From Peribacillus sp. FSL P2-0133 (GTDB taxonomy: Bacteria > Bacillota > Bacilli > Bacillales > DSM-1321): a stretch of 64,000 bases of DNA. Numbering within the stretch: position 1 is the stretch's first letter; each line of letters opens with the position of its first letter. The stretch covers positions 1,920,001 to 1,984,000 of the forward strand of contig NZ_CP150254.1 in assembly GCF_037975445.1 (NCBI RefSeq). Reading direction: 5' to 3'. The position numbers were made by a program, and so were the translations under genes. Under the pieces are notes generated by a model. The model was not told the DNA's origin and searched no databases. It saw nothing but the letters and a program-made list of their open reading frames with translations. Positions 16,970-27,784 of this stretch are shown here, piece by piece.

Positions 16970-18115
16970 ATGATGAATTTTTTATTATCTAAGGAACATC
17001 AAATGATGCAAAAAATGGTGCGAGAGTTTGCTCTAAACGAATGTGAACCTACTGCTGGTCAACGTGATGAAGAGGAATGCTTTGATATCAAGATTTGGCA
17101 CAAGATGGCGGAACTTGGTTTATGCGGCATTCCTTGGCCAGAAGAGTACGGAGGTGCAGGTGCCGATTACTTGAGTTATGTGATCACGGTGGAGGAATTG
17201 TCACGGGTGGACGCTTCAATTGGGACCACGCTTTCCGCACATACATCGTTAGCCGGATGGCCGGTTTTCAAGTTTGGAACGGAACATCAAAAGCAAAAAT
17301 ATTTGCGGGCCATGGCGGAAGGAAAAAACATGGGTGCGTATTGCTTGACGGAATCTGGATCCGGATCTGATGCCAGTGGAATGAGAACAACAGCCGTTCT
17401 AGACGGAGATGAATGGGTCTTGAACGGATCGAAGATTTTTATCACCAACGGAGGCTATGCCGACACCTATATCGTTTTCGCACAGACCAACTCGGCACTA
17501 AAGCATAAAGGCATTTCTGCGTTTATTGTGGAAAAGGGCTTCCCAGGTTTCTCGGTAGGAAAGAAGGAAAAAAAGCTGGGCATTCGCTCTTCCGCCACGA
17601 CAGAGGTCATTTTTGAGGACTGCCGCGTTCCAAAGGACAATCTTTTGGGCCAAGTTGGTGAAGGGTTCCAGATTGCCATGATGACTCTCGACGGCGGTCG
17701 GAACGGAATCGCTTCCCAAGCTGTTGGAATAGCTCAAGGAGCATTTGATAATGCTGTAGCATTTGCAAAGGATCGCGTCCAATTTGGCAGACCTATTAGC
17801 TCACTTCAAGCTATTCAATTCAAATTAGCCGATATGGCCACAAAAATCGAAGCTGCCCGTTTATTGACGTATCAGGCAGCATGGCGTGAGGAACAAGGAA
17901 TTCCTTACGGACTTCAATCTGCAATGTCCAAACTATTTGCTGGAGACACCGCCATGGAGGTAGCGGTGGAGGCTGTTCAAGTATTTGGCGGATATGGATA
18001 CACAAGGGAATATCCGGTAGAACGGTATATGAGAGATGCTAAAATCACCCAAATCTATGAAGGTACGCAAGAGATTCAGCGTCTTGTTATTGCCGGAAAT
18101 CTGCTTAAAGCATAG
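16970..18115 (+). CDS. Acyl-CoA dehydrogenase (short/branched-chain type)
   Basis: A 381-residue FAD-dependent acyl-CoA dehydrogenase, which makes a 2,3-double bond in an acyl-CoA and passes electrons to ETF. Signatures are [32 protein letters not shown] residues and the C-terminal [22 protein letters not shown]. The catalytic glutamate lies in [10 protein letters not shown], as in short-chain and isovaleryl types. Start is ATG 16970 or 16973. An etfA remnant lies just downstream, hinting that this gene once stood in a fatty-acid oxidation operon with ETF and hydratase genes. Confidence 0.93.
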   Translation: MMNFLLSKEHQMMQKMVREFALNECEPTAGQRDEEECFDIKIWHKMAELGLCGIPWPEEYGGAGADYLSYVITVEELSRVDASIGTTLSAHTSLAGWPVFKFGTEHQKQKYLRAMAEGKNMGAYCLTESGSGSDASGMRTTAVLDGDEWVLNGSKIFITNGGYADTYIVFAQTNSALKHKGISAFIVEKGFPGFSVGKKEKKLGIRSSATTEVIFEDCRVPKDNLLGQVGEGFQIAMMTLDGGRNGIASQAVGIAQGAFDNAVAFAKDRVQFGRPISSLQAIQFKLADMATKIEAARLLTYQAAWREEQGIPYGLQSAMSKLFAGDTAMEVAVEAVQVFGGYGYTREYPVERYMRDAKITQIYEGTQEIQRLVIAGNLLKA

Positions 18116-18167
18116 AAAAAACTCAAAATTAATGAAAACAGGAATGTAATCTATTAAAAAGAGGCGA

Positions 18168-18323
18168 ATGGGCTTGTCAAACGTGAAAGATTTGCTTGGG
18201 CATGAATTAGAGCCTTACAGCATGGCAGTGGAAAAAGGAAAAATAAAAGAATTGGCCGATGTGCTAGGTGAAACCCTGATTTGTACATTGCTTGCGGAAT
18301 TTCAGGTGCCATTCAGCATTTAG
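18168..18323 (+). pseudogene. Fragment of a MaoC/FAS1-like dehydratase N-terminus
   Basis: The frame from ATG 18168 encodes 51 residues before a stop. The first 30 or so (KDLLGHELEPYSMAVEKGK) resemble the start of MaoC-like/FAS1-like dehydratases, which hydrate enoyl-CoA esters. The match ends near 18290, where the DNA changes to etfA sequence in another frame. It looks like a deletion joined two genes of a former operon. Confidence 0.55.
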
Positions 18324-18476
18324 CCGGGGTGTCTAACTCTAAAGTTGTCGTTGCGATGAACAAAGATCCGGAAGCCCCCTATCTTCCAAGTAGCGGACTC
18401 CGGTATTGTGGGGGATTTGTTTGAGGTGATCCCGCCTCTAACGAAAGAAATTAAAAAAGTACTAGTAAATTCTTAA
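18293..18476 (+). pseudogene. etfA: Frameshifted C-terminal remnant of etfA (electron transfer flavoprotein alpha)
   Basis: Codons from 18293 read [20 protein letters not shown] then AMNKDPEAP, the FAD-binding C-terminal region of EtfA. After a single-base shift near 18378 the frame continues [19 protein letters not shown] and reaches a stop at 18474-18476. The rest of etfA is missing and no etfB is seen. The fragment is non-functional, and the acyl-CoA dehydrogenase upstream must use an ETF encoded elsewhere. Confidence 0.85.
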
Positions 18477-18540
18477 AAAAATCCGGGATAGAACATGTAT
18501 TACTCCTGATTAATAAGTGCATCTCTTCTCAATAAATCTG

Positions 18541-18562
18541 CTATCAATGGAGTGATTGATAG
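18541..18562 (+). promoter_or_regulatory. Inverted repeat before the biotin carboxylase gene
   Basis: CTATCAAT (18541-18548) and ATTGATAG (18555-18562) form a perfect 8-bp inverted repeat with a 6-bp spacer, 33 bases upstream of the start codon. It may be an operator or an mRNA leader hairpin. Confidence 0.45.
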
Positions 18563-18594
18563 ACAATAATAAACTTTTGGAAAGGAAATCCTAT

Positions 18595-19950
18595 ATGTTT
18601 AAAAAGGTTCTTATTGCTAATCGAGGAGAAATTGCTGTCCGTGTGATTAGGGCGTGTAAGGAAATGGGGATATCTACGGTCGCTGTATATTCTGAAGCAG
18701 ACCGTGAAGCTCTGCATGTACGACTAGCAGATGAAGCCTATTGCATTGGACCACACCTATCATCTAAGAGCTACTTGAATATGACCAATTTATTAATTGT
18801 TGCTCAAGTATCACATGCAGATGCTATCCATCCTGGCTATGGATTTTTAGCAGAAAGTGCAGAATTCGCTAATATATGTATTGAAAACGATATCATTTTT
18901 ATTGGACCATCACCTGAGGCAATCAGTAAGATGGGGGCGAAAGCGGTAGCGAGAGAAACGATGGAAGCCGCTGGCGTACCAATTGTTCCAGGTACGGATG
19001 GGATTATTGAAGATATTGAGGAAGCTGTGTTTATAGCAAGAAGTATCGGGTATCCCGTTATTGTTAAAGCCACTGCTGGTGGTGGTGGAAAAGGGATGCG
19101 GGTTGCTGAATGCGAGGAAGAGTTAAAAAATGCGATTTCAATGGCGCAGCAAGAAGCAGCTACAGCTTTTGGTAATGCAGGTGTTTATTTAGAAAAGTAC
19201 ATTGAAGAGCCTCGACACATTGAAATCCAAATTATGGGTGATTCCTTTGGCAATGTCGTGCACTTAGGGGAACGTGATTGCTCAATCCAGAGACGCCATC
19301 AAAAGCTAATTGAAGAAGCGCCATCCCCTGCACTTGATGAAGAACTAAGAACGAAAATGGGAGAGGCGGCATTAAAAGCCGCGAAGGCCGTACAATATTC
19401 AGGGGCAGGTACGATTGAATTTTTACTAGATAAACATAAAAATTTTTACTTTATGGAAATGAATACCCGTATTCAAGTTGAACACCCAGTTACAGAACTT
19501 ATAACAGGGGTAGACTTAATCAAAGAACAATTACTTGTTGCCTCAGGTCATAGGCTATCTGTCAAACAAGAAGATATTCATATCAATGGTTGGGCGATCG
19601 AATGCCGGATTAATGCAGAAAATCCTGATAAAAACTTTATGCCATCCCCTGGGAAAATTGGATTATACCTACCTCCAGGTGGATTTGGAATCCGAGTCGA
19701 TAGCGCAGTTTATCCAGAATATACGATCTCACCATTTTATGATTCGATGATTGCGAAATTAATCGTACATGGAAAAAATCGTGAAGAAGCAATGGCAAGG
19801 ATGAAGCGAGCCTTAAGCGAGTTCGTCATTGAAGGAATTGATACAACAATCGCTTTCCACCTTCGTTTATTAGAACATCCGGATTTTAAAGCTGGTAATT
19901 TTAACACGAAATTTTTAGAAATGAATGATTTAACGGTTTCCACTAAGTAA
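18595..19950 (+). CDS. Biotin carboxylase subunit of an acyl-CoA carboxylase (probably propionyl-CoA)
   Basis: A 451-residue biotin carboxylase, which carboxylates biotin on the carrier protein using ATP and bicarbonate. It contains the N-terminal [17 protein letters not shown], the glycine-rich ATP loop [12 protein letters not shown], and the [14 protein letters not shown] active-site segment. No biotinyl domain is fused; the separate BCCP follows at 20155. The ATG at 18595 is chosen (GGAAAGGAA upstream); an in-frame ATG at 18556 precedes that site. Clustering with a carboxyltransferase and methylmalonyl-CoA mutase points to propionyl-CoA rather than acetyl-CoA as substrate. Confidence 0.92.
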   Translation: MFKKVLIANRGEIAVRVIRACKEMGISTVAVYSEADREALHVRLADEAYCIGPHLSSKSYLNMTNLLIVAQVSHADAIHPGYGFLAESAEFANICIENDIIFIGPSPEAISKMGAKAVARETMEAAGVPIVPGTDGIIEDIEEAVFIARSIGYPVIVKATAGGGGKGMRVAECEEELKNAISMAQQEAATAFGNAGVYLEKYIEEPRHIEIQIMGDSFGNVVHLGERDCSIQRRHQKLIEEAPSPALDEELRTKMGEAALKAAKAVQYSGAGTIEFLLDKHKNFYFMEMNTRIQVEHPVTELITGVDLIKEQLLVASGHRLSVKQEDIHINGWAIECRINAENPDKNFMPSPGKIGLYLPPGGFGIRVDSAVYPEYTISPFYDSMIAKLIVHGKNREEAMARMKRALSEFVIEGIDTTIAFHLRLLEHPDFKAGNFNTKFLEMNDLTVSTK

Positions 19951-19961
19951 CTAGTGGTGAT

Positions 19962-20132
19962 TTGAAGTATTCGGTGGCACTAGATTATTTAGAAAAGAGA
20001 AGAGGTAATGGAGGAAAAAAGATTTTTGTAATTGTTGATGAGAATGACCGGATAATCGGTACTGAACCTATGGGTGGAGATTTCATAGATCCTAAGAAAT
20101 CTGAAATGAGTAAAAAAAATAACAGAAATTAA
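19962..20132 (+). CDS. Possible small protein (56 aa), unrecognised
   Basis: A TTG-initiated frame between the biotin carboxylase and BCCP genes encodes a charged peptide (KKIFVIVDENDRIIGTEPMG in the middle, lysine-rich tail). The ribosome binding site is poor (TGGTGA). It may be a small conserved gene, the end of a decayed gene or chance. Confidence 0.25.
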   Translation: MKYSVALDYLEKRRGNGGKKIFVIVDENDRIIGTEPMGGDFIDPKKSEMSKKNNRN

Positions 20133-20154
20133 ATTATAGAAGGAGTGTTTCCTC

Positions 20155-20646
20155 ATGTTTAAAATGAATGACATTAAAGAATTAATTCGAGCAGTGGACC
20201 GTTCTTCAATTGGAGAATTAACGATTAAAGGTGAAAATGATCAGCAAATAACGATTTGTAAACAGATGAATGTCGGACAAGTAGCGCTTATCGAAGAAAC
20301 ACAAGTCCCAACGACTATTGCTGTCGCACCTGTGAAAGTGGAAGCCGCTCCCGTTCAAAAGCAGGAAGAAATACAAACACCATCGACAATTACTGAGGAC
20401 ACATCGGTTCATAAAATTACTTCCCCAATGGTGGGAACATTTTATTCGGCTCAATCACCTGATTCTGATGTCTATGTAAGAGTGGGGGATCAAATAAAAG
20501 AAGACACAGTGGTATGTATTGTGGAAGCCATGAAGCTTATGAATGAGCTTGAAGCGGAAGTTAGTGGTGAAATTGTTGAAATCTTTGTGGAAAATGGTCA
20601 GGTTGTTGAATATGGCCAGCCCTTGTTCCTCGTAAAAACAGCATAA
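20155..20646 (+). CDS. accB: Biotin carboxyl carrier protein
   Basis: A 163-residue BCCP. The C-terminal biotinyl domain has the canonical biotinylation site EAMKLMNEL, with [20 protein letters not shown] and a flexible proline/alanine/glutamate linker in the middle (about residues 55-85). It shuttles carboxybiotin between the biotin carboxylase upstream and the carboxyltransferase downstream. The start at 20155 follows GAAGGAGTG. The N-terminal region ([19 protein letters not shown]) resembles the AccB of acetyl-CoA carboxylase, so it may be a duplicate recruited for propionyl-CoA. Confidence 0.93.
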   Translation: MFKMNDIKELIRAVDRSSIGELTIKGENDQQITICKQMNVGQVALIEETQVPTTIAVAPVKVEAAPVQKQEEIQTPSTITEDTSVHKITSPMVGTFYSAQSPDSDVYVRVGDQIKEDTVVCIVEAMKLMNELEAEVSGEIVEIFVENGQVVEYGQPLFLVKTA

Positions 20647-20685
20647 GCAATAAAATTTAAACACTGATAGGAGAGGACTCACAGC

Positions 20686-22236
20686 ATGGATATGTTCGAT
20701 AAAATCGAGATCATGGAAGAACAACGGGAAAAAGTGAAGCTGGGTGGCGGTTATGCACGGATTGATGCCCAGCATGATCGCGGGAAGCTTACTGCTAGAG
20801 AGCGTATCGAAATATTAGTGGATGAAGGGACATTCGTTGAATTAAACCCATTCATAGAAAATCGCGGCCTTGAATATGGATCCGGGGAGGCTCCAGGAGA
20901 AGGGGTTGTTACAGGATACGGTAAGGTTGGTGGGTGCCTTATTTTCCTTTTTGCTCAAGATTTTACTGTTTTCGGGGGAGCCCTTGGCGAAATGCATGCG
21001 ACGAAGATTACCAAAATCATGGATTTAGCAGCAGAAAATGGAGCACCTATAATCGGGTTAAATGACTCAGGTGGAGCACGAATTCAAGAAGGTGTTTTAT
21101 CACTAGACGGATATGGACACATTTTCTACCGAAACTCCATGTATTCAGGCGTAATTCCACAAATTTCCGTGATTATGGGACCGTGTGCCGGGGGAGCTGT
21201 TTATTCTCCTGCGATTACAGATTTCGTTTTCATGGTAGAAAAAACAAGTCAAATGTTTATCACAGGTCCAAAGGTAATTGAGTCGGTAACGGGAGCAAAG
21301 ATTAATAGTGAGGATTTAGGTGGTGCGTCCGTTCATTCCACAATAAGTGGAAATGCCCATTTTACTGGACCAACAGAAGAAGACGTATTAAACGAAGTCA
21401 GGAGATTAATTGGCTACTTGCCATCAAACTATGAAGAAAATCCACCTTACAAAGAGCCAGTAAATAAAATTCCTTTAGATGAAAGAATCGATGAACTTCT
21501 TGATGTTGTCCCGATTGATGGAACGAAGGTTTATGATGTGCGTAAGGTGATTCATTTAATTGTCGATGATCAAAATTTTATGGAAGTTCAGCCGAAATTT
21601 GCCAAAAATATTGTCGTTGGCTTTGGCCGTATAAACGGCGATACAGTCGGTATTATCGCAAATAATCCGAAGATGATGGCAGGTGGTCTTGATATTGATT
21701 CATCTGACAAATGTGCTCGATTCATCCGATTCTGTGATTGCTTTAAGATTCCATTAATTACATTTGAAGATGTGAGTGGCTTTATCCCAGGAATCCAACA
21801 AGAGCATGGAGGGATCATCCGGCATGGAGCGAAAATTTTATATGCCTATTCGGAAGCTATGGTTCCCAAAATTACCGTGATCCTTCGAAAAGCATATGGT
21901 GGGGCTTACGTTGCTTTAAACAGTAAAGCAATCGGGGCAGACTTAGTATTTGCTTGGCCTAATGCAGAAATTGCGGTTATGGGACCAGCTGGTGCGGCCA
22001 ATATCATTTTTGCAAAAGAGATTAGTGAAAGTGCAGATCCGGAGGCCTTTAAGCAAGAAAAAATCAACGAATACCGCGAACGGTTTGCCAATCCTTACGT
22101 TGCATCAGCTAATGGCATTGTTGATGATGTAATTGACCCGAGGGATACGAGAAAATGTATCGCTAGTGCATTGGAAATGCTAAAAAACAAGAAGAAAGCA
22201 TTACCTAAGAAAAGGCATGGAAATATCCCTTTATAA
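20686..22236 (+). CDS. pccB: Acyl-CoA carboxylase carboxyltransferase, propionyl-CoA carboxylase beta type
   Basis: A 516-residue carboxyltransferase that moves CO2 from biotin to propionyl-CoA, giving methylmalonyl-CoA. It shows the two crotonase-like halves, with LNDSGGARIQEGV and MGPCAGGAVYSPAITDF in the first half and FEDVSGFIPGIQQEHGGIIRHG and LRKAYGGAYVALNSK in the second. It ends with ANPYVASANGIVDDVIDP-type sequence. It starts 39 bases after the BCCP gene behind AGGAGAGG. A broken C-terminal fragment of a paralog lies at 30691-30760. Confidence 0.92.
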   Translation: MDMFDKIEIMEEQREKVKLGGGYARIDAQHDRGKLTARERIEILVDEGTFVELNPFIENRGLEYGSGEAPGEGVVTGYGKVGGCLIFLFAQDFTVFGGALGEMHATKITKIMDLAAENGAPIIGLNDSGGARIQEGVLSLDGYGHIFYRNSMYSGVIPQISVIMGPCAGGAVYSPAITDFVFMVEKTSQMFITGPKVIESVTGAKINSEDLGGASVHSTISGNAHFTGPTEEDVLNEVRRLIGYLPSNYEENPPYKEPVNKIPLDERIDELLDVVPIDGTKVYDVRKVIHLIVDDQNFMEVQPKFAKNIVVGFGRINGDTVGIIANNPKMMAGGLDIDSSDKCARFIRFCDCFKIPLITFEDVSGFIPGIQQEHGGIIRHGAKILYAYSEAMVPKITVILRKAYGGAYVALNSKAIGADLVFAWPNAEIAVMGPAGAANIIFAKEISESADPEAFKQEKINEYRERFANPYVASANGIVDDVIDPRDTRKCIASALEMLKNKKKALPKKRHGNIPL

Positions 22237-22349
22237 ACCTTTTCTTATTAGTTTATGAACTACCTATATTAATAGAAGAAAAACGTGTGAAGACGACAAA
22301 TGAAAAAAACGCTCACCGTAAAATGATATAGAAGGGAGAGAGCGATAGC

Positions 22350-22394
22350 ATGGGGATTGATGCTGAACGCAACTTAAAATGGATAAAAAAATAG
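22350..22394 (+). CDS. 14-codon leader ORF overlapping the mutA start
   Basis: A strong site (GAAGGGAGAG, 22331-22340) precedes ATG 22350, which opens a 14-residue frame ending at TAG 22392-22394, beyond the mutA ATG at 22379. The mutA start has no binding site of its own, so translation of mutA may depend on ribosomes ending on this leader. Alternatively a base was lost and mutA once began here. Confidence 0.4.
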   Translation: MGIDAERNLKWIKK

Positions 22395-24475
22395 TACATC
22401 AATTTTCAGAGTTTGAGATCCCAAGTTATGAGCAGTGGCGTGACCTAACAGAAAAATCTTTAAAAGGAGCTTCTTTTGAAAAAAGTCTTATTACAGAAAC
22501 ATATGAAGGAATTTTACTTCAGCCGATGTATCGAAAGGAGGATGCCGCCAATCTTCCTTTTCTGCACTCTTTGCCAGGTATGGCTCCTTTTACTCGCGGC
22601 ACTAAAAAGCTTATAAATGGATGGGAAATCAATCAGGAAATCAATGTTGGAATACCAACTTCTTTTAATAAAGTAGCACGGCATGACCTTAGCAAGGGGC
22701 AAACCTCATTAAATATTGTCCTTGATACACCAACGAAACGTGGAATAAATGCGAGTGAAGCTACTGCAGAAGTAGGGAAAGCAGGACTATCGATTTCAGG
22801 GGTATCTGATGTAGCCGATGCACTAAAAGATATTGACTTTGGTAATGTTCCTATTCACGTAGGTGCTGGGGCAAATTCATTGCCAATCCTTGCTTTGATT
22901 ATCGCTCATCTAGAACAGTCCGGACGACAAGTGGAGGAATTACATGGGTGTATAGGAATGGATCCACTCGCGGAACTGGTAGCAAATGGAACATTGGCTT
23001 ACGAGTTGGAAGATTGTTATGCATTGATGGCGGACATAACAAAATGGGCAAATGAGAATACCCCCCATTTACAAACAGTTCTAATCCATGGAAGTGTCTA
23101 TCATGACGGTGGAAGTAGTGCGGTTGAAGAATTAGCTTTTTCCTTATCAACAGGTGTCGAATATTTACAAGCACTAACTTCCCAAGGAATTGATATAAAT
23201 AAAGCCGCCAGGAGTATCCGTTTTTCGTTCTCAATCGGTACCGGTTATTTTATGGAAATTGCCAAACTTCGAGCCGCAAGAACTCTTTGGGCCAGAATTG
23301 TAGAAACGTTTGGTGGGAATGAAGAAGCCCAGAAGATGACGATGCATGCACGAACATCTGCATGGACAAAAACTGTTTTTGATCCCTATGTGAATATGCT
23401 GCGTGCTACAACAGAAGCATTTTCTGCAGCAGTCGGTGGAGCTGACAGCATTCATGTTAGTTGCTTTGATGAAGCGATTCAAAAGTCTACCGCTTTTTCA
23501 CGACGAATTGCACGGAATGCCTCCATTATTTTAAAAGAAGAAGCTCATATTGCGAGGACAATCGATCCAGCCGGTGGCTCTTGGTACGTAGAAGTACTGA
23601 CAAATGAGGTTGCCAAAAAGGCATGGGAACTTTTCCAGGAAACAGAGCGAAAAGGTGGTATTTTCCAGTCATTAATAAAAGAATTACCGCAAAATATGGT
23701 TCAACAAACAGCTTCAAAGCGAGTGAGGAGCATCGCTCACCGAAAAGATATATTCGTTGGTACCAATATGTATGTGAATTTGGCAGAAAAAGGGGTAGAT
23801 TGGATAGCGTTAAATGAAACGCCCCAAATTAATGATCATATTAATCAAGTTGTAGGCCGAGCACATATATCGGTAGGAAGTTTAGCCGTAATCTCAAATA
23901 AAACAGAGACCGCGATCCAAGCAGCAAAACAAGGTGCATCGTTAGGTGAAATAGCCAAAGCAACAGGTAGGAAGTCAGAAGCTGCGGTTTGTGTTAAAGC
24001 AATCAAGCCAACCAGAGGTGCACTTCAGTTTGAAGAACTTCGTCAATCCATTGATGAAATGGCACAGAAAACTGGAAATCGACCGATTATATTTCTAGCA
24101 AACTTAGGACCTATTTCAGATCATAAAGTGCGAGCAGATTTTGCTGCAGGATTTTTTGAAGTAGGCGGTTTCGATGTTATTCAAAACAATGGATTTGGTT
24201 CTATAAAAGAAGCTGCCGAGGCAGTCGTTGCGTCCATGGCAGATTTTGTAATCATTTGTGGAAAAGATGAAGACTATCAACAAGCTGCCATTCCACTTGC
24301 AATGTCTATTAAAAAAACAGATGCACAAATAACCGTATTATTAGCAGGAAAGCCTAGCGAAGTAGATGAAATCAAATTTAAAGAGGCTGGAGTAGCTGAA
24401 TTTGTTCATGTTGGCTCAAATTGCTATGACGTATTAAGTCAACTTCTACAGGAGAAAGGAGTGGCTGTTTCATGA
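22379..24475 (+). CDS. mutA: Methylmalonyl-CoA mutase, small subunit
   Basis: A 698-residue small subunit of the heterodimeric, B12-dependent mutase that converts methylmalonyl-CoA to succinyl-CoA. It has the (beta/alpha)8 barrel and a C-terminal flavodoxin-like domain, but the B12-ligating DxHxxG motif is not kept there ([11 protein letters not shown] is seen), as normal for the non-catalytic subunit. The start is uncertain because of the missing ribosome binding site and the overlapping leader ORF. Its last codons overlap mutB by four bases (ATGA), so the two subunits are translationally coupled. Confidence 0.92.
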   Translation: MDKKIVHQFSEFEIPSYEQWRDLTEKSLKGASFEKSLITETYEGILLQPMYRKEDAANLPFLHSLPGMAPFTRGTKKLINGWEINQEINVGIPTSFNKVARHDLSKGQTSLNIVLDTPTKRGINASEATAEVGKAGLSISGVSDVADALKDIDFGNVPIHVGAGANSLPILALIIAHLEQSGRQVEELHGCIGMDPLAELVANGTLAYELEDCYALMADITKWANENTPHLQTVLIHGSVYHDGGSSAVEELAFSLSTGVEYLQALTSQGIDINKAARSIRFSFSIGTGYFMEIAKLRAARTLWARIVETFGGNEEAQKMTMHARTSAWTKTVFDPYVNMLRATTEAFSAAVGGADSIHVSCFDEAIQKSTAFSRRIARNASIILKEEAHIARTIDPAGGSWYVEVLTNEVAKKAWELFQETERKGGIFQSLIKELPQNMVQQTASKRVRSIAHRKDIFVGTNMYVNLAEKGVDWIALNETPQINDHINQVVGRAHISVGSLAVISNKTETAIQAAKQGASLGEIAKATGRKSEAAVCVKAIKPTRGALQFEELRQSIDEMAQKTGNRPIIFLANLGPISDHKVRADFAAGFFEVGGFDVIQNNGFGSIKEAAEAVVASMADFVIICGKDEDYQQAAIPLAMSIKKTDAQITVLLAGKPSEVDEIKFKEAGVAEFVHVGSNCYDVLSQLLQEKGVAVS

Positions 24476-26652
24476 CAAAACCAGATTTTACCCAAATAGC
24501 ATATACAGATGAAATAGAAGGAGAATTTAGCAAGTGGAGTAAACATGCTGAGAAACTTTCTGGAATGTCTTTTGATAATTTAGCCGTTCCGACTTATGAA
24601 AAAATTGATGTAAAGTCTCTTTACACAAATATGGACACAATAGGAATGAATCATTTAGATTATGTGGCGGGAATCGCACCATTCTTTCGAGGTCCCTACC
24701 CAGCTATGTATAAATCACAACCTTGGACGGTTCGTCAATATGCTGGCTTTTCTACGGCGGAAGAAAGTAATGCGTTTTACCGCAGAAACTTAGCTGCAGG
24801 ACAAAAAGGGCTTTCGATCGCCTTTGATTTAGCTACACATCGTGGGTATGATTCAGATCATCCTAGAGTCGTAGGCGATGTGGGAAAAGCCGGCGTTGCC
24901 GTTGATTCCATTCTAGACATGAAGGTCTTATTTGATGGAATCCCATTAGACCAAATGTCTGTTTCAATGACGATGAACGGAGCTGTCCTGCCAATCATGG
25001 CTTTTTACATCGTGGCAGCTGAAGAACAAGGAGTTCCCCAAGAGAAGCTTTCTGGAACCATTCAAAATGATATTTTAAAAGAATATATGGTTCGTAATAC
25101 GTACATTTATCCTCCAGAACCGTCAATGAAAATTATAGCAGATATCTTTGAATACACGTCCCAGCATATGCCGAAATTTAATTCCATTAGCATCTCCGGT
25201 TATCATATGCAAGAAGCGGGGGCTACGGCCGATATAGAGTTGGGCTATACCCTTGCAGATGGATTAGAGTATGTCAAAACGGGTTTAAAAGCAGGGATTA
25301 ATATTGATCGATTTGCTCCACGTCTTTCCTTCTTCTGGGCAATCGGAATGAATTACTATATGGAAGTGGCTAAAATGCGAGCTGCACGATTAATTTGGGC
25401 AAAATTAATGAAACGTTTTAATCCTAAAAATGAAAAGTCGCTAGCCCTTCGAACCCATTCACAAACTTCTGGATGGAGTCTGACAGAGCAAGATCCATTT
25501 AATAATGTGACACGCACCTGTATTGAAGCGATGGCTGCTGCTCTTGGTCATACACAATCCCTGCATACGAACGCACTGGATGAGGCGATTGCCTTACCGA
25601 CCGATTTTTCTGCCCGAATAGCTCGAAATACCCAATTATACCTTCAGGATGAAACGGGGATAACCAACGTCTTAGACCCATGGGGCGGCTCCTATTACGT
25701 GGAGTCACTTACGGCTGAATTACTTGAAAAAGCCTGGGAACATATTGAAGAAATCGAAGCACTTGGCGGAATGGCCAAAGCCATTGAAACAGGCCTGCCA
25801 AAGATGAGAATTGAAGAAGCGGCTGCTAGAAGACAAGCGCATATTGATTCTGGTAAAGAATCGATCATTGGAGTGAATAAATACCGTTTAGAAAAAGAGG
25901 ATCCGCTTGAGATATTAGATATTGATAATACTGCTGTCCGTGAAGCGCAAATTCGCCGCTTAGAGCAGCTCCGGGCAGAAAGAGATAAAGCAAAGGTAGA
26001 AGCAGCACTTCAAGCGATTACAAAAGCGGCTGAAACTGGAGAAGGAAACCTCTTAGAGCTAGCGGTAAATGCAGCTCGCGCTAGAGCGAGCCTAGGAGAA
26101 ATTTCGAATGCATACGAACAAGTAGTAGGGAGACATAAAGCAGTTATTCGTTCGATTAGCGGAGTGTACAGTGCAGAGTTTGGGGAAGAGGAACAAGTGA
26201 AAATTGTCCGTGAAATGTCCGATCAATTTGAAGAGAATGAAGGCCGACGCCCTCGAATTATGATTGCAAAGATGGGACAAGACGGACATGACCGTGGAGC
26301 TAAAGTGATTTCGACTGCATTTGCAGACCTTGGTTTTGATGTTGATATTGGTCCCTTATTCCAAACCCCAGAGGAAGCAGCCTTACAGGCCGTGGAAAAT
26401 GATGTACATGTTCTAGGGATGAGCTCTCTTGCTGCTGGTCATAAAACATTACTTCCTCAAGTCGTGGAAGAGCTGAAGCGTTTAGGCCGTGAAGATATTG
26501 CTGTCGTGATTGGCGGTGTTATTCCTGCTCAAGATTACAGTTACTTAATAGAAAAAGGAGCAGCTGCCATATTTGGACCAGGAACGGTTATCCCGATTGC
26601 CGCACAACAGGTGATAAAAGAATTAAATCGTCGTCTCGGATTGGTTACTTAA
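24472..26652 (+). CDS. mutB: Methylmalonyl-CoA mutase, large catalytic subunit
   Basis: A 726-residue catalytic subunit of adenosylcobalamin-dependent methylmalonyl-CoA mutase. The B12-binding motif DGHDRG (DxHxxG) is intact in the C-terminal domain ([12 protein letters not shown]), and substrate-barrel signatures are present ([20 protein letters not shown]). It overlaps mutA by four bases and abuts meaB with no gap. It produces succinyl-CoA for the TCA cycle. No methylmalonyl-CoA epimerase gene is seen in the window. Confidence 0.96.
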   Translation: MTKPDFTQIAYTDEIEGEFSKWSKHAEKLSGMSFDNLAVPTYEKIDVKSLYTNMDTIGMNHLDYVAGIAPFFRGPYPAMYKSQPWTVRQYAGFSTAEESNAFYRRNLAAGQKGLSIAFDLATHRGYDSDHPRVVGDVGKAGVAVDSILDMKVLFDGIPLDQMSVSMTMNGAVLPIMAFYIVAAEEQGVPQEKLSGTIQNDILKEYMVRNTYIYPPEPSMKIIADIFEYTSQHMPKFNSISISGYHMQEAGATADIELGYTLADGLEYVKTGLKAGINIDRFAPRLSFFWAIGMNYYMEVAKMRAARLIWAKLMKRFNPKNEKSLALRTHSQTSGWSLTEQDPFNNVTRTCIEAMAAALGHTQSLHTNALDEAIALPTDFSARIARNTQLYLQDETGITNVLDPWGGSYYVESLTAELLEKAWEHIEEIEALGGMAKAIETGLPKMRIEEAAARRQAHIDSGKESIIGVNKYRLEKEDPLEILDIDNTAVREAQIRRLEQLRAERDKAKVEAALQAITKAAETGEGNLLELAVNAARARASLGEISNAYEQVVGRHKAVIRSISGVYSAEFGEEEQVKIVREMSDQFEENEGRRPRIMIAKMGQDGHDRGAKVISTAFADLGFDVDIGPLFQTPEEAALQAVENDVHVLGMSSLAAGHKTLLPQVVEELKRLGREDIAVVIGGVIPAQDYSYLIEKGAAAIFGPGTVIPIAAQQVIKELNRRLGLVT

Positions 26653-27687
26653 ATGACAGAAAAAGAAAGCATTCAATCCAAGCAACTCTTATCGCCAAGA
26701 CGAAGACACCTTACGGTTGATGATTATGTGCAGGGTGTGATGAATGGTAATCGTGCAATTATTGCTCAAGCAATCTCCTTAGTTGAAAGCAATTTACCCA
26801 AACACATGGAAATGGCACAAAAAGTGCTGAAAGAACTGATTCCGTATACAGGAAAATCAATTCGAATCGGGTTTACAGGCGTTCCTGGGGCTGGTAAGAG
26901 CACGTTAATTGAATCCTTTGGTATGATGCTCTGTGAGCAAAATCACCGTGTAGCGGTTTTAGCCGTTGACCCAACTAGCAGTGTATCTAGAGGGAGTATT
27001 CTAGGTGACAAAACACGAATGGAACATCTTTCTCGCCACCCACATGCATATGTTCGACCGTCACCGTCAAGTGGGATGTTAGGAGGGGTTACTAGAAAAA
27101 GCCGTGAAACCCTTCTTATTTGTGAGGCAGCAGGGTATGACGTAATAATCGTGGAAACCGTTGGAGTCGGCCAAAGTGAAATAACCGTCCGGTCCATGGT
27201 GGATTTTTTTCTAGTTATTATGCTGACTGGTGCAGGGGATGATCTACAAGGAATGAAAAAAGGGGTGATGGAATTAGCTGATGCCATTTTCATTAATAAG
27301 GCGGATGGCTTAAACAAACAAGCTGCCATGAATGCAAAGGTGGAATACAATCGCCTCCTTCATTTCTTACAGCCAATCACCGAGGGTTGGGAATCAAAAG
27401 CATTTACTGTGTCTGCCATAACGGGTGAAGGCGTATCTAACATTTGGAAGGTCATTCAGAAATATAAACAAGTTACCAGTAGGAATGGCTTCTTTGGAAA
27501 AAGAAGAAAAGAACAAATGATTGACTGGGTTCATTCTATGATAGAGGACCAATTAAAGGCGAGATTTTATGGTAATCCATCGATGAAAAAAAACATTACT
27601 AAAATGGAAGGATTACTTCTTAGCGGCCATACTTCCCCAACACTCGCAGTCCAACAATTATTCAACATTTATGATGAAAATGGATAG
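26653..27687 (+). CDS. meaB: Methylmalonyl-CoA mutase-associated GTPase MeaB (ArgK family)
   Basis: A 344-residue G3E-family P-loop GTPase that loads and protects the cobalamin cofactor of methylmalonyl-CoA mutase. The Walker A GVPGAGKS spans residues 76-83; DPTSSVSRGSILGDKTRM, the ETVGVGQSE switch and the NKADG base-recognition motif follow. The start codon directly follows the mutB stop. It completes the carboxylase-mutase operon. Confidence 0.95.
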   Translation: MTEKESIQSKQLLSPRRRHLTVDDYVQGVMNGNRAIIAQAISLVESNLPKHMEMAQKVLKELIPYTGKSIRIGFTGVPGAGKSTLIESFGMMLCEQNHRVAVLAVDPTSSVSRGSILGDKTRMEHLSRHPHAYVRPSPSSGMLGGVTRKSRETLLICEAAGYDVIIVETVGVGQSEITVRSMVDFFLVIMLTGAGDDLQGMKKGVMELADAIFINKADGLNKQAAMNAKVEYNRLLHFLQPITEGWESKAFTVSAITGEGVSNIWKVIQKYKQVTSRNGFFGKRRKEQMIDWVHSMIEDQLKARFYGNPSMKKNITKMEGLLLSGHTSPTLAVQQLFNIYDENG

Positions 27688-27784
27688 GATAATGAAGGTT
27701 TTTCATTAAGAAAAGAAAGGGATACCGGGTATAGCCTAATAAGCCATATTGAACACAAGAAAGTATAGAAAGGGGGAATTGTTC

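Noticed and set aside
22237-22349. Cobalamin riboswitch before the methylmalonyl-CoA mutase genes
   Set aside because: I looked for the conserved B12-box and adjoining stems and saw none; the gap is also too short for a full B12 riboswitch.
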